Made by a program: the position numbers and the translations under genes | Notes under the pieces: generated by a model | What the model was told of the DNA's origin: nothing | The model's database searches: none | The model's input: only the letters and a program-made list of their open reading frames with translations | Shown: piece after piece, positions 1 to 6,149 of the stretch | How positions within the stretch are numbered: position 1 is the first letter of the stretch | Layout: every line of letters starts with the position of its first letter | Assembly (NCBI GenBank): GCA_002412595.1 | Contig: DHVJ01000040.1 | Span: 1 to 7,417, forward strand | Direction of reading: 5' to 3' | From: Anaerolineaceae bacterium UBA5211 | Lineage (GTDB): Bacteria; Chloroflexota; Anaerolineae; Anaerolineales; Anaerolineaceae | DNA: 7,417 bases

Positions 1-959
1 ATTATGTGTTGGATGGCGAAGCACGCATGCGTGAGCGTCCCATTGGCGACCTGGTAGCCGCGTTGGGGCAGTTGGGCGCGCAGGTCAGTGCGACTCCGAA
101 CCAGGGCATGTTTTGCCCGCCGGTCAATATCCATGCCGGCGGCTTGCCTGGCGGCCGGGCGGCTATCGCGGGGGATATTTCCTCGCAGTTCTTATCCGCG
201 TTGTTGATGGTGGCACCCTATGCTCGTGAAAATGTTGAACTGGAAATCACCACAAATTTAAATTCCCAACCTTATGTGGATATGACCCTGGACTTGATGG
301 CCGAATTTGGTGTTGAAATCGAACGCGGCGATTATAAATGCTTCCTGATTAAACCGAACCAATACAGCCCGCGCGATTCCTTCTGGATTGAGCCGGATGC
401 TTCGGCGGCGGCTACTTTTTTTGCTGCGCCGGCGCTGTGCGGCGGCAGTGTGTGCGTGGAAGGCTTGGGACGGTCTTCTACCCAGGGCGACATTCGCTTT
501 TTAGAAATACTGGCACAAATGGGTTGCGGCATTCAGGAAGGTGGACGCGGTATCACGGTCAGCGCGCCTCCTGCAGGACAGACCCTGCAGGGCGTGGATG
601 TGGACATGAGTGCCATGCCGGATACTGCCCAAACATTGGCTGTAATCGCGCCCTTCGCGTCTGCACCCACGCACATTTGCGGCATTGCCTCAGCGCGTTA
701 TAAGGAGTGCGACCGCATTGCCGCCACTGTCACCGAGCTGCGCCGCCTGGGTGTTCAGGTGGATGAGCATGAAGACGGCTTGACGATTTACCCAACCGAA
801 ACGATTCAACCAGCTATTGTTCAAACCTATAATGATCACCGTATGGCTATGGCATTTGCGCTGCTGGGCCTGCGCGTGCCGGGCGTTCAAATCGAAAATC
901 CGGGCTGCGTTTCCAAAACCTTCCCGGAATTCTTCCAGGTGTTAGAGTTGCTGCGATGA
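1..959 (+). CDS. aroA: 3-phosphoshikimate 1-carboxyvinyltransferase (EPSP synthase), 5'-truncated by the window edge
   Basis: This enzyme transfers the enolpyruvyl group of PEP to shikimate 3-phosphate, the sixth step of the cytoplasmic shikimate pathway. The reading frame is open from the left edge, and 317 residues are counted here from the codon at position 6. EPSP synthases usually have about 430 residues, so roughly 110 N-terminal residues are missing. That missing part includes the glycine-rich PEP/glyphosate loop. Visible landmarks are RMRERPIG (7-14, phosphate-binding Arg region), SSQF (59-62, shikimate-3-phosphate binding), PDTAQT (205-210, with the catalytic Asp 206), KECDR (233-237, catalytic Glu 234), YNDHRMAM (275-282) and SKTFPEFF (303-310, Lys 304). 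The SSQF and QPYVDMTLDLM segments resemble the E. coli/plant type more than the SAQVKS type. KECDR has Cys where Ser or Thr is usual. The stop codon overlaps the aroE start by 4 bases. The family call is very secure. Confidence 0.96.
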   Translation, partial: YVLDGEARMRERPIGDLVAALGQLGAQVSATPNQGMFCPPVNIHAGGLPGGRAAIAGDISSQFLSALLMVAPYARENVELEITTNLNSQPYVDMTLDLMAEFGVEIERGDYKCFLIKPNQYSPRDSFWIEPDASAAATFFAAPALCGGSVCVEGLGRSSTQGDIRFLEILAQMGCGIQEGGRGITVSAPPAGQTLQGVDVDMSAMPDTAQTLAVIAPFASAPTHICGIASARYKECDRIAATVTELRRLGVQVDEHEDGLTIYPTETIQPAIVQTYNDHRMAMAFALLGLRVPGVQIENPGCVSKTFPEFFQVLELLR

Positions 960-1807
960 TGCGTTTGGGTTTGACCGGGTACCCGCTGGAACACAGCTTA
1001 TCCCCAAGTATCCACCAGGCTGCGTTGGATTATGCCCATTTAAAAGGAAGCTACACCCTTTTCCCTATATCACCAGACGAACTGCCCGAATTAAAATCTT
1101 TACTGGTGCGCCTGCGTGAGGGAGAGATAAGTGGTTTGAATGTGACCATTCCGCACAAGCAGACTGTCATCCCTATGTTGGATGAATTGACTCCCGAAGC
1201 ACAGGCCATTGGCGCGGTCAATACTATTTTTTGCCGGGACGGGAAATTACTGGGCGCAAACACAGATGCCCCCGGATTTTTGGCGGATTTGCAGCATGCA
1301 TTTCCGCGCAAACCCTGGAAGCTGGCCGATAGGAAGCATGCATTGGTGCTGGGAGCGGGCGGTGCCGCACGCGCGCTGGTTTATGCCCTTTTGTCGGACG
1401 GCTGGCAAGTCACGATTGCCGCCCGCCGCCCGCAGCAAGCCGAAGCGCTGGCTGCGGATATGGCTGGCAGTAAGATGGCCGTATCTGTCGCAGCCTTGCA
1501 GCCAGAAACGCTGCGTACGTTTTGCGCTGATATAACGCTGGTGGTAAACACCACCCCGCTGGGCATGTTCCCGCAGGTGGATGTCTCCCCCTGGCCGCAA
1601 GACTTGGCGCTGCCGGAACAGGCTGCGGTCTATGATCTGGTCTATAACCCGCGCGAAACTCGCCTGGTGCATGAAGCACATGCGGCCGGACTGCCGGCGG
1701 CTGGCGGGTTGGGTATGCTGCTGGAGCAGGCGGCATTATCTTTTGAAATTTGGACGAATGGTTCGGTGCCGCGCGCGGTATGGGCGGCGGCCGTGGAGGA
1801 TTTATGA
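956..1807 (+). CDS. aroE: Shikimate dehydrogenase (NADP+)
   Basis: This enzyme reduces 3-dehydroshikimate to shikimate with NADPH, the fourth pathway step. The product has 283 residues, the usual length. The N-terminal substrate domain shows SLSPSIH (14-20), NVTIPHK (62-68, with catalytic Lys 68) and NTD (102-104, with catalytic Asp 104). The Rossmann domain shows GAGGAAR (133-139), then AARR (155-158) at the place of the usual NRT-type NADP phosphate clamp, NTTPLGM (198-204), YDLVYNP (226-232) and GLGMLLEQA (251-259). Two adjacent ATG codons (956 and 959) are possible starts. The first gives a 4-base ATGA overlap with aroA, matching the overlap style of the operon, and was chosen for that reason. 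The Shine-Dalgarno match upstream is weak, so translation probably depends on coupling to aroA. The Lys/Asp pair and NADP motifs favour true AroE, although YdiB- or quinate-type relatives cannot be fully excluded by eye. Confidence 0.96.
   Translation: MMRLGLTGYPLEHSLSPSIHQAALDYAHLKGSYTLFPISPDELPELKSLLVRLREGEISGLNVTIPHKQTVIPMLDELTPEAQAIGAVNTIFCRDGKLLGANTDAPGFLADLQHAFPRKPWKLADRKHALVLGAGGAARALVYALLSDGWQVTIAARRPQQAEALAADMAGSKMAVSVAALQPETLRTFCADITLVVNTTPLGMFPQVDVSPWPQDLALPEQAAVYDLVYNPRETRLVHEAHAAGLPAAGGLGMLLEQAALSFEIWTNGSVPRAVWAAAVEDL
1795..1800 (+). promoter_or_regulatory. Ribosome binding site that fixes the aroC start
   Basis: GGAGGA lies inside the end of aroE, just before TTT and the ATG at 1804. 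It supports ATG 1804 over an in-frame TTG at 1750, which would add 18 Gly/Arg-rich residues read from aroE sequence. Chorismate synthases normally begin a few residues before the GESHG motif, as this start does. Confidence 0.7.
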
Positions 1808-2973
1808 GTTTGAGATTATTGACTGCGGGCGAATCACACGGACCTGCGCTGACGGCTATTTTGGACGGCATGCCAGCCGGGTTGCCATTGGAAGCGGCTG
1901 TGATTGACCGCGAACTGGCGCGCCGCCAAAAAGGCTTTGGCGCGGGCGGACGCATGAAAATTGAGAAGGATAAAGTGCTCATCCTGGGCGGTGTCATGGG
2001 CGGCCAGACCACCGGCGGGCCGCTGGCGCTGCTGGCGGAGAATGCTGATCACAAAAACTGGCAGGGCAAAGCAGTGGACCCCATGAGCGCGCCGCGCCCC
2101 GGGCACGCCGATTGGACCGGCGCGCTGAAATACGGCTATAGTGACCTGCGTCCGGCGCTGGAACGTTCCTCAGCACGCGAAACCACCATGCGCGTAGCGG
2201 CTGGCGCGGTCTGCAAGCACTTCCTGGCCCAGTTCGGCATTCGTGTGGGCGGTTATGTGCGCGCTATTGGCAGTGTGGAAGCTGATTCAAAGGAAGAAGA
2301 TTTATGGGCGCGCTATGAAGCTGCTGAAGCTGACGATCAGCGTTGTCCTGAACCGCAGGCGGCTCAGGCTATCCGCGCCGAGATCGAAAGAGCGATTGAA
2401 AGCGGTGATTCCCTGGGCGGTGTCATTGAAGTGTTCGCACTGAACCTGCCGGCCGGGTTGGGCAGCTTTGTGCAGTGGGACCGCCGCCTGGAAGCGCGCC
2501 TGGCGCATGCGCTTATGTCGGTGCAGGCTATCAAGGGCGTAGAAGTGGGCGATGGTTTTGCGCTCAGCCGCCTGCCGGGCACGCGCGCGCACGATGACAT
2601 TGACCTGAACGGGAAATCGCTGCAGCGCGCTAGCAACCATGCCGGCGGCATCGAGGGCGGCATTTCAAACGGGCAGCCCCTGCTACTGCGCGCAGCTATG
2701 AAACCCATTGCCACCACCATCAGTCCGCACAAGACCGTCAACCTGGCCGACGGCAAACCTGCCCCGACCCGCTATGAACGCTCGGATTACTGCCCAGTGC
2801 CGCGCGCAGTGCCGGTGTTGGAGGCCATGCTGGCCCTGGCTTTGGCGGATGCGTTGATCGAGAAATTGGGCGGGGATTCGCTGGCGGAAATGCAGCCGCG
2901 TTTCGCCGCTTTGAAGAAAGCTCGGTTGGAAGATCTACTGATGAATAACCAGCCAATCGTGTGGTGGGAGTAG
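1804..2973 (+). CDS. aroC: Chorismate synthase
   Basis: This FMN-dependent enzyme eliminates phosphate from EPSP to give chorismate, the last shikimate-pathway step and the branch point to Trp, Phe, Tyr and other aromatics. It has 389 residues, typical for the family. Visible motifs are AGESHG (8-13, invariant His 12), GGRMKIE (48-54), RPGHAD (98-103, the second invariant His 101), ERSSARET (120-127, FMN/substrate site), SVQAIKGVEVGDGF (239-252), NHAGGIEGGISNG (278-290) and ERSDYCPVPR (325-334). The GRMKIE and DHKNW segments follow the Gram-positive/thermophile style rather than the E. coli style. The start codon overlaps the aroE stop in an ATGA. The stop lies 2 bases before the next start. 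No flavin reductase domain is fused, so it should be monofunctional and need an external source of reduced FMN. Confidence 0.97.
   Translation: MSLRLLTAGESHGPALTAILDGMPAGLPLEAAVIDRELARRQKGFGAGGRMKIEKDKVLILGGVMGGQTTGGPLALLAENADHKNWQGKAVDPMSAPRPGHADWTGALKYGYSDLRPALERSSARETTMRVAAGAVCKHFLAQFGIRVGGYVRAIGSVEADSKEEDLWARYEAAEADDQRCPEPQAAQAIRAEIERAIESGDSLGGVIEVFALNLPAGLGSFVQWDRRLEARLAHALMSVQAIKGVEVGDGFALSRLPGTRAHDDIDLNGKSLQRASNHAGGIEGGISNGQPLLLRAAMKPIATTISPHKTVNLADGKPAPTRYERSDYCPVPRAVPVLEAMLALALADALIEKLGGDSLAEMQPRFAALKKARLEDLLMNNQPIVWWE
2966..2970 (+). promoter_or_regulatory. Ribosome binding site for the aroKB fusion
   Basis: GGGAG lies in the last codons of aroC, 5 bases before the ATG at 2976. It supports that ATG over an in-frame GTG at 2961. 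The GTG would add only MVGVG ahead of the first beta strand (HIFLYG), which normally starts right at the N-terminus in shikimate kinases. Confidence 0.6.
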
Positions 2974-2975
2974 GT

Positions 2976-4526
2976 ATGCATATTTTCCTGTATGGTCCTT
3001 CCGGAAGCGGTAAATCCACTTTGGGAAAATTATTGGCGCAAGATTTGGAATTGTCTTTTCTGGATTTGGACGCTGAAATTGAAAAGCGCGTGGGTATGCC
3101 TATCGCAGATTTCATGAACACACAGGGTGAAGAGGTCTTTCGCCAGGTAGAAAGCCAAGCATTGCTGGATAGCGTCAACCAGCCTGCGCAAGTGATCGCT
3201 CTGGGCGGCGGCGCGCTGCTGCGCGCGGAGAACCGCGCCTGGGCGCAAACTCATGGACAAGTGCTCTTTCTGAAAGCGGATCCGGCCGTCTTGCTTGAAC
3301 GCCTGAATCAAGATGAAAACCAGCGCCCGCTACTGGCGGGTGAGTTGGAATCCGTGCTGCGTTCCTTGTTACGTGAACGGGAAGCGCATTATGCTTCCTT
3401 CCCACTGCACGTGGACGCAAACCAGGAACTGCAGCAGGTCTTGCCGCAAATAGAGATGCTCTTGGGGCGCCATCGTTTACGTGCCATGGGCGCACCCTAC
3501 GATGTGCTGGTGCGCGAGGGTGGGTTGGGTCATGTTGGGGAAATGCTGGCAGCGCGCGGCTGCAATGGGCCAGTGCTGCTGGTGAGCGATGAACACGTAG
3601 TGCCATTGTATGCTGAACACGTCCTGGCTTCTTTGAAGCTGGCAGGATATGCGGTTGAATTGACTGTTATTGCGTCTGGTGAGGAACACAAAACAGTTGA
3701 TACCGTTATGAGCCTGTGGCGGGCAGCGTTACAAGCTGGATTGGATCGCAAGAGCACTTTCCTGTCATTGGGCGGCGGGGTGGTGAGCGATCTGACCGGC
3801 TTTGCGGCTGCCACCTTCATGCGCGGATGTAGCTGGGCTGCCCTGCCGACCACGCTGCTGTCCATGGCAGATGCCAGTATTGGCGGCAAAACCGGCTTTG
3901 ATTTGCCGGAAGGCAAAAATTTGGCCGGTGCATTCTTCCCGCCTCGTCTGGTGCTGGCTGATCCGCAGGTGCTGGATACACTGCCGCAGCGCGAACTACG
4001 CGGCGGCATGGCTGAGGTGCTCAAGCATGGGGTGATTGCTGATCCCGTCCTGTTCAACTTGTGCGCACAAGGGGAGGCTGGATTGGCGGAGAATTTGCCT
4101 GAAGTGGTTCGGCGCGCTGTGGCCGTCAAAGTGCAGGTGATTGAACAGGATCCTTATGAGCATGGTATCCGCGCTGCCCTGAACTTCGGCCATACTGTCG
4201 GCCATGCGGTTGAGCTGGTTAGTGCGTATAGTTTGCAACACGGTGAAGCGGTCGCCATTGGCATGGCAGCTGAAACAAAGCTGGCTGAAAAACTGGGAAT
4301 GGCACAAGCCGGCCTGGTACAACACATCACGGATGCACTGATTGGACTGGGTCTGCCGGTGGATATTCCGGCTGGATTTAACCAGCAGGAATTGGTGAAC
4401 GCCATGCGCATGGATAAGAAGAAAGCGGGCGGGGTGGTGCGTTTTGCCCTGCCAGTAAAAATCGGAGAAGTCCAACCGGGCGTTGAAGTGGATGACCTGG
4501 CGCTGGCTTTGGAGGAAGAAGCATGA
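2976..4526 (+). CDS. aroKB: Bifunctional shikimate kinase / 3-dehydroquinate synthase fusion
   Basis: This is a single 516-residue protein with two enzymes. Residues 1 to about 165 are shikimate kinase, which phosphorylates shikimate with ATP. They show the P-loop GPSGSGKS (7-14), the DLD pair (30-32), FRQVE (55-59, shikimate-binding Arg 56), GGGA (77-80), the lid Arg 117 in NQRPLL and an R-x-x-x-Y element (135-139). Residues from about 172 to 516 are 3-dehydroquinate synthase, which converts DAHP to dehydroquinate with NAD and a metal ion. They show GEEHKT (235-240), the NAD-site GGGVVSDLTGF (266-276), the SIGGKTG loop (301-307), and the likely metal ligands Glu 347 (AEVLKHG), His 406 (NFGHTVGH) and His 422 (QHGEA). 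The junction is short, about 10 residues around RHRLRAMGAP, with no extended linker. Kinase-synthase fusions in this order are known, for example in Thermotoga. All key residues checked are present, so both halves look active. Confidence 0.96.
   Translation: MHIFLYGPSGSGKSTLGKLLAQDLELSFLDLDAEIEKRVGMPIADFMNTQGEEVFRQVESQALLDSVNQPAQVIALGGGALLRAENRAWAQTHGQVLFLKADPAVLLERLNQDENQRPLLAGELESVLRSLLREREAHYASFPLHVDANQELQQVLPQIEMLLGRHRLRAMGAPYDVLVREGGLGHVGEMLAARGCNGPVLLVSDEHVVPLYAEHVLASLKLAGYAVELTVIASGEEHKTVDTVMSLWRAALQAGLDRKSTFLSLGGGVVSDLTGFAAATFMRGCSWAALPTTLLSMADASIGGKTGFDLPEGKNLAGAFFPPRLVLADPQVLDTLPQRELRGGMAEVLKHGVIADPVLFNLCAQGEAGLAENLPEVVRRAVAVKVQVIEQDPYEHGIRAALNFGHTVGHAVELVSAYSLQHGEAVAIGMAAETKLAEKLGMAQAGLVQHITDALIGLGLPVDIPAGFNQQELVNAMRMDKKKAGGVVRFALPVKIGEVQPGVEVDDLALALEEEA
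4511..4515 (+). promoter_or_regulatory. Ribosome binding site for aroQ
   Basis: GGAGG lies inside the last codons of aroKB, 7 bases before the aroQ ATG at 4523. It is the best-spaced Shine-Dalgarno sequence in the operon. It suggests that aroQ can be initiated directly as well as through the ATGA coupling with aroKB. Confidence 0.65.
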
Positions 4527-4957
4527 AAATTCTGGTATTGCATGGACCTAATCTCAATCTGACCGGCACGCGCGAGCCGGACGTGTACGGCTCGGTTACG
4601 CTGGATGAGATCAACGGGCATCTTGTGAAACTGGGTAAAGAACTGGGCGCGGAAGTGACTTGCCAGCAATCCAATCACGAAGGCGTGCTGATTGACGCGC
4701 TGCATGAAGCGCGCGAGTGGGCGGATGGGGTGCTGCTCAACGCGGGCGGGTACACGCATACCTCCGTGGCCCTGCGCGACGCGGTTTCCGCCATTGACAT
4801 CCCGGTGGTGGAAGTGCACATGTCCAACATTTACGCCCGCGAGGAGTTCCGACATACTTCCTTGCTCTCACCGGTGTGCGTTGGCAGTATTTGCGGGTTT
4901 GGCTGGTGGTCCTATACCTTGGGATTGGAAGCCCTGTTTGACCACATAAAAAGGTAA
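4523..4957 (+). CDS. aroQ: 3-dehydroquinate dehydratase, type II
   Basis: This enzyme dehydrates 3-dehydroquinate to 3-dehydroshikimate, the third pathway step. Type II enzymes are small, flavodoxin-like and usually assemble as dodecamers. This one has 144 residues, the usual length. The active-site set is complete: GPNLN (8-12, Asn 10), Arg 17 and Tyr 22 of the catalytic lid (TREPDVYG), SNHEG (50-54), NAGGYTHTS (73-81, Asn 73 and His 79), VEVHMSN (96-102, Glu 97 and His 99) and Arg 110 in EEFRHTS. It is the last gene of the operon and overlaps aroKB by an ATGA. An AT-rich gap and a palindrome follow. It is unrelated in fold to the type I (AroD) enzyme that does the same reaction. Confidence 0.97.
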   Translation: MKILVLHGPNLNLTGTREPDVYGSVTLDEINGHLVKLGKELGAEVTCQQSNHEGVLIDALHEAREWADGVLLNAGGYTHTSVALRDAVSAIDIPVVEVHMSNIYAREEFRHTSLLSPVCVGSICGFGWWSYTLGLEALFDHIKR

Positions 4958-4993
4958 AGGAAAAAAATTATTCATTTTTAGATGAAAATTCTT

Positions 4994-5028
4994 CCCCTCA
5001 CCTCTGATCCTCTCCCTCAGGGAGAGGA
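4994..5028 (+). repeat. GC-rich palindromic element downstream of aroQ, possible terminator
   Basis: Arms TCCTCTCCCT (5008-5017) and AGGGAGAGGA (5019-5028) are perfect complements around one central base, so a 9-bp stem with a 3-base loop can form. CCCCTCACCTCTGA precedes it and AGTCCTTTTATT follows. The T-rich 3' side would suit an intrinsic terminator for the aro operon, although the T run is interrupted. From memory, the combination of CCCTCACC followed by CTCTCCC and its complement resembles a short dispersed repeat seen in many bacterial genomes. It may therefore be a mobile-type or REP-like element that also serves as terminator. Confidence 0.55.
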
Positions 5029-5037
5029 AGTCCTTTT

Positions 5038-5061
5038 ATTATTCGTGTCCATCTGTGTTTA
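5038..5061 (+). repeat. Short dispersed repeat, copy 1 (ATCTGTG family)
   Basis: This copy contains GTGTCCATCTGTGTTTA. It matches copy 2 at 19 of 24 aligned bases (my hand count) and has the same orientation. It lies just after the palindrome and outside any gene. Confidence 0.5.
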
Positions 5062-5136
5062 TCGAAATAGATACGGGAAAAACTTGGATTGTGGACATTG
5101 AACGGCGTAGATAATAAAGAATTCAAAATCAAATAA

Positions 5137-5165
5137 ATTATCTGCGTCTATCTGTGGTTAAAATC
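5137..5165 (+). repeat. Short dispersed repeat, copy 2 (ATCTGTG family)
   Basis: This copy contains CTGCGTCTATCTGTGGTTA. It matches copy 3 (6150-6178) at 24 of 29 bases by hand alignment, with no gaps and in the same orientation. Similar strings recur between genes in several environmental bacterial phyla as I remember them, but I cannot confirm that here. Confidence 0.6.
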
Positions 5166-5184
5166 CCTAAGTTCTAATCAATTC

Positions 5185-5216
5185 TTAACAAAGTTCACTC
5201 TCATTTCCCATACAAT
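5185..5216 (+). promoter_or_regulatory. Weak candidate promoter for the SDR gene
   Basis: TTAACA (5185-5190) and TACAAT (5211-5216) each match the sigma-70-type consensus at 5 of 6 positions. The 20-base spacer is longer than the usual 16-18, so the -35 box may be irrelevant. A start near 5223 would give a leader of about 20 bases, which fits the ribosome binding site at 5237. Confidence 0.25.
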
Positions 5217-5236
5217 ACATTCAACTGAACTTTCAT

Positions 5237-5240
5237 GGAG
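5237..5240 (+). promoter_or_regulatory. Ribosome binding site of the SDR gene
   Basis: GGAG sits 5 bases before the ATG at 5246. An upstream ATG at 5235 is out of frame, so 5246 is the supported start. Confidence 0.65.
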
Positions 5241-5245
5241 AGAGC

Positions 5246-6067
5246 ATGACCCACGTACTGGACCGTTTTAAATTGGAAGGACGCGCCGCGCTGGTGACCG
5301 GCGGGGCCGGGCTGCTGGGTAGCGGCTTCAGCCGTACGCTGGCGCAAGCCGGCGCGGCGGTGGCAGTAGCTGACCTGGACCTGCCGGCGGCCCAACGCGT
5401 AGCAGAGGATATACAAGCAGAAGGCGGGCAGGTCCTGGCGCTGGAAATGGACGTGACGCGTGCGGATTCGGTGCGTGCCGCCGTCGCACAAACGAAAGAT
5501 GCCTTCGGGGGATTGGACGTGCTGGTGTGCAGCGCAGCCTTGGACCCTAAGTTCGACCCGCACCTGGGACAGAAGAACCAGGACAGTTTCGAAGACTATC
5601 CCCTGAGCGCCTGGCAGCAGGCGCTGGATGTCAATTTGACCGGCGCTTTCCTGAGTGCGCAGGCCGCTGCGCCCTACATGCTAACCGGCGGGCGGGGCGT
5701 GATGGTGCTGATCGGTTCGATCTATGGCTTAGGCGGCCCGGACCAGCGCCTGTATGAGCGCCCGGAAGGTCCGCGCCGATATAAGCCGCCCTATTATTCC
5801 GCAACTAAGGCCGGCTTGTTGGGCCTGACGCGCTATCTGGCGGCTTATTATGCTGGGCAGAACATTCGTGTTAATGCACTCTCACCTGGTGGCGTGTTCA
5901 ATGACCATGACCAGAATTTTGAGCAAGCATACAGCCAGCGCACCATGTTGGGCCGCATGGCCGATAAAGAGGAAATGAACGCGGCGCTGCTCTTCCTGGC
6001 TTCGGATGCTTCCTCCTATATGACCGGCGCCAATCTGGTGGTGGATGGCGGCTGGACGGCCTGGTAA
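5246..6067 (+). CDS. Short-chain dehydrogenase/reductase (SDR), substrate unknown
   Basis: This is a 273-residue NAD(P)-dependent oxidoreductase of classical SDR length with one Rossmann domain. The catalytic set is complete: Asn 130 (DVNLTG), Ser 158 (GSIYG), and Tyr 184 with Lys 188 (YSATK). Asp 43 at the end of the second beta strand (VADLD) suggests NAD rather than NADP. Two motifs differ from the classical pattern. The glycine loop is TGGAGLLG (18-25), spaced like the TGxxGxxG of extended SDRs, and the NNAG motif is replaced by CSAA (95-98), followed by LDPKFDP (99-105). The C-terminus SSYMTGANLVVDGGW (256-270) is typical. TGGAGLLG, DPKFDP, GPDQRLYE and the VVDGGWTAW end recall an SDR subgroup often met in surface-sugar or flagellar-glycan loci (PtmA-like). 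That is recollection, and the substrate cannot be named. The gene appears monocistronic, with its own ribosome binding site and a terminator behind it. Confidence 0.9.
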   Translation: MTHVLDRFKLEGRAALVTGGAGLLGSGFSRTLAQAGAAVAVADLDLPAAQRVAEDIQAEGGQVLALEMDVTRADSVRAAVAQTKDAFGGLDVLVCSAALDPKFDPHLGQKNQDSFEDYPLSAWQQALDVNLTGAFLSAQAAAPYMLTGGRGVMVLIGSIYGLGGPDQRLYERPEGPRRYKPPYYSATKAGLLGLTRYLAAYYAGQNIRVNALSPGGVFNDHDQNFEQAYSQRTMLGRMADKEEMNAALLFLASDASSYMTGANLVVDGGWTAW

Positions 6068-6103
6068 ACCAAACTCAGCATAACAACATGCTCTGAAAAT
6101 CAA

Positions 6104-6137
6104 AACGCTCCCCAAGTTCGAGGAGCGTTCTTTGTTG
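6104..6137. terminator. Probable bidirectional intrinsic terminator between convergent genes
   Basis: AACGCTCC (6104-6111) and GGAGCGTT (6122-6129) form a perfect 8-bp stem with a 10-base loop. On the + strand CTTTGTTG follows, a modest T tract that ends the SDR transcript. On the - strand the stem is followed by TTGATTTTC, a better T tract, for the nitroreductase transcript. Its place between two convergent stop codons (6067 and 6177) supports the call. Confidence 0.75.
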
Positions 6138-6149
6138 TAATCGATAAGA

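Larger units (their letters stand above)
4958..5245 (+). other. AT-rich intergenic region between aroQ and the SDR gene
   Basis: No coding frame is convincing here. The gap holds a GC-rich palindrome (5008-5028), two copies of an ATCTGTG-centred repeat (5038-5061 and 5137-5165), a weak candidate promoter (5185-5216) and the ribosome binding site of the next gene. It is much more AT-rich than the flanking genes. This is the most likely point where the aro transcript ends and a new one begins. Confidence 0.7.

Noticed and set aside
1750..1803. N-terminal extension of chorismate synthase from a TTG codon
   Set aside because: The added residues are a Gly/Arg-rich readout of aroE sequence, and the ATG at 1804 has a good ribosome binding site and an ATGA overlap.
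1410..2012. Long open frame on the minus strand across aroE/aroC
   Set aside because: Its product is Pro/Arg/Ala-rich and low in complexity, and it lies wholly opposite two confident genes with full catalytic motifs. It is an antisense shadow of GC-rich coding sequence.
3530..4129. Minus-strand open frame of 199 codons inside aroKB
   Set aside because: It has a Ser/Thr/Pro-rich composition without motifs, and is opposite the conserved NAD and metal site of DHQ synthase.
4154..4855. Minus-strand open frame of 233 codons across aroKB/aroQ
   Set aside because: It has no recognisable domain and is rich in Ser/Arg/Pro. It covers the complete active sites of AroB and AroQ on the other strand, so it is an antisense shadow.
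4963..4979. A/T-only inverted repeat AAAAAT...ATTTTT after aroQ
   Set aside because: A stem of A-T pairs only is too weak for an intrinsic terminator and is expected by chance in this AT-rich gap.
4958..5245. Possible small gene, riboswitch or tRNA in the gap
   Set aside because: All frames are short or broken, no cloverleaf or conserved riboswitch core was seen, and the structured parts are accounted for by the palindrome and repeats.
6077..6092. Small inverted repeat AGCAT-AACAAC-ATGCT after the SDR gene
   Set aside because: It has only 5 base pairs with no T tract. The stronger hairpin at 6104-6129 explains termination better, so this is probably chance.
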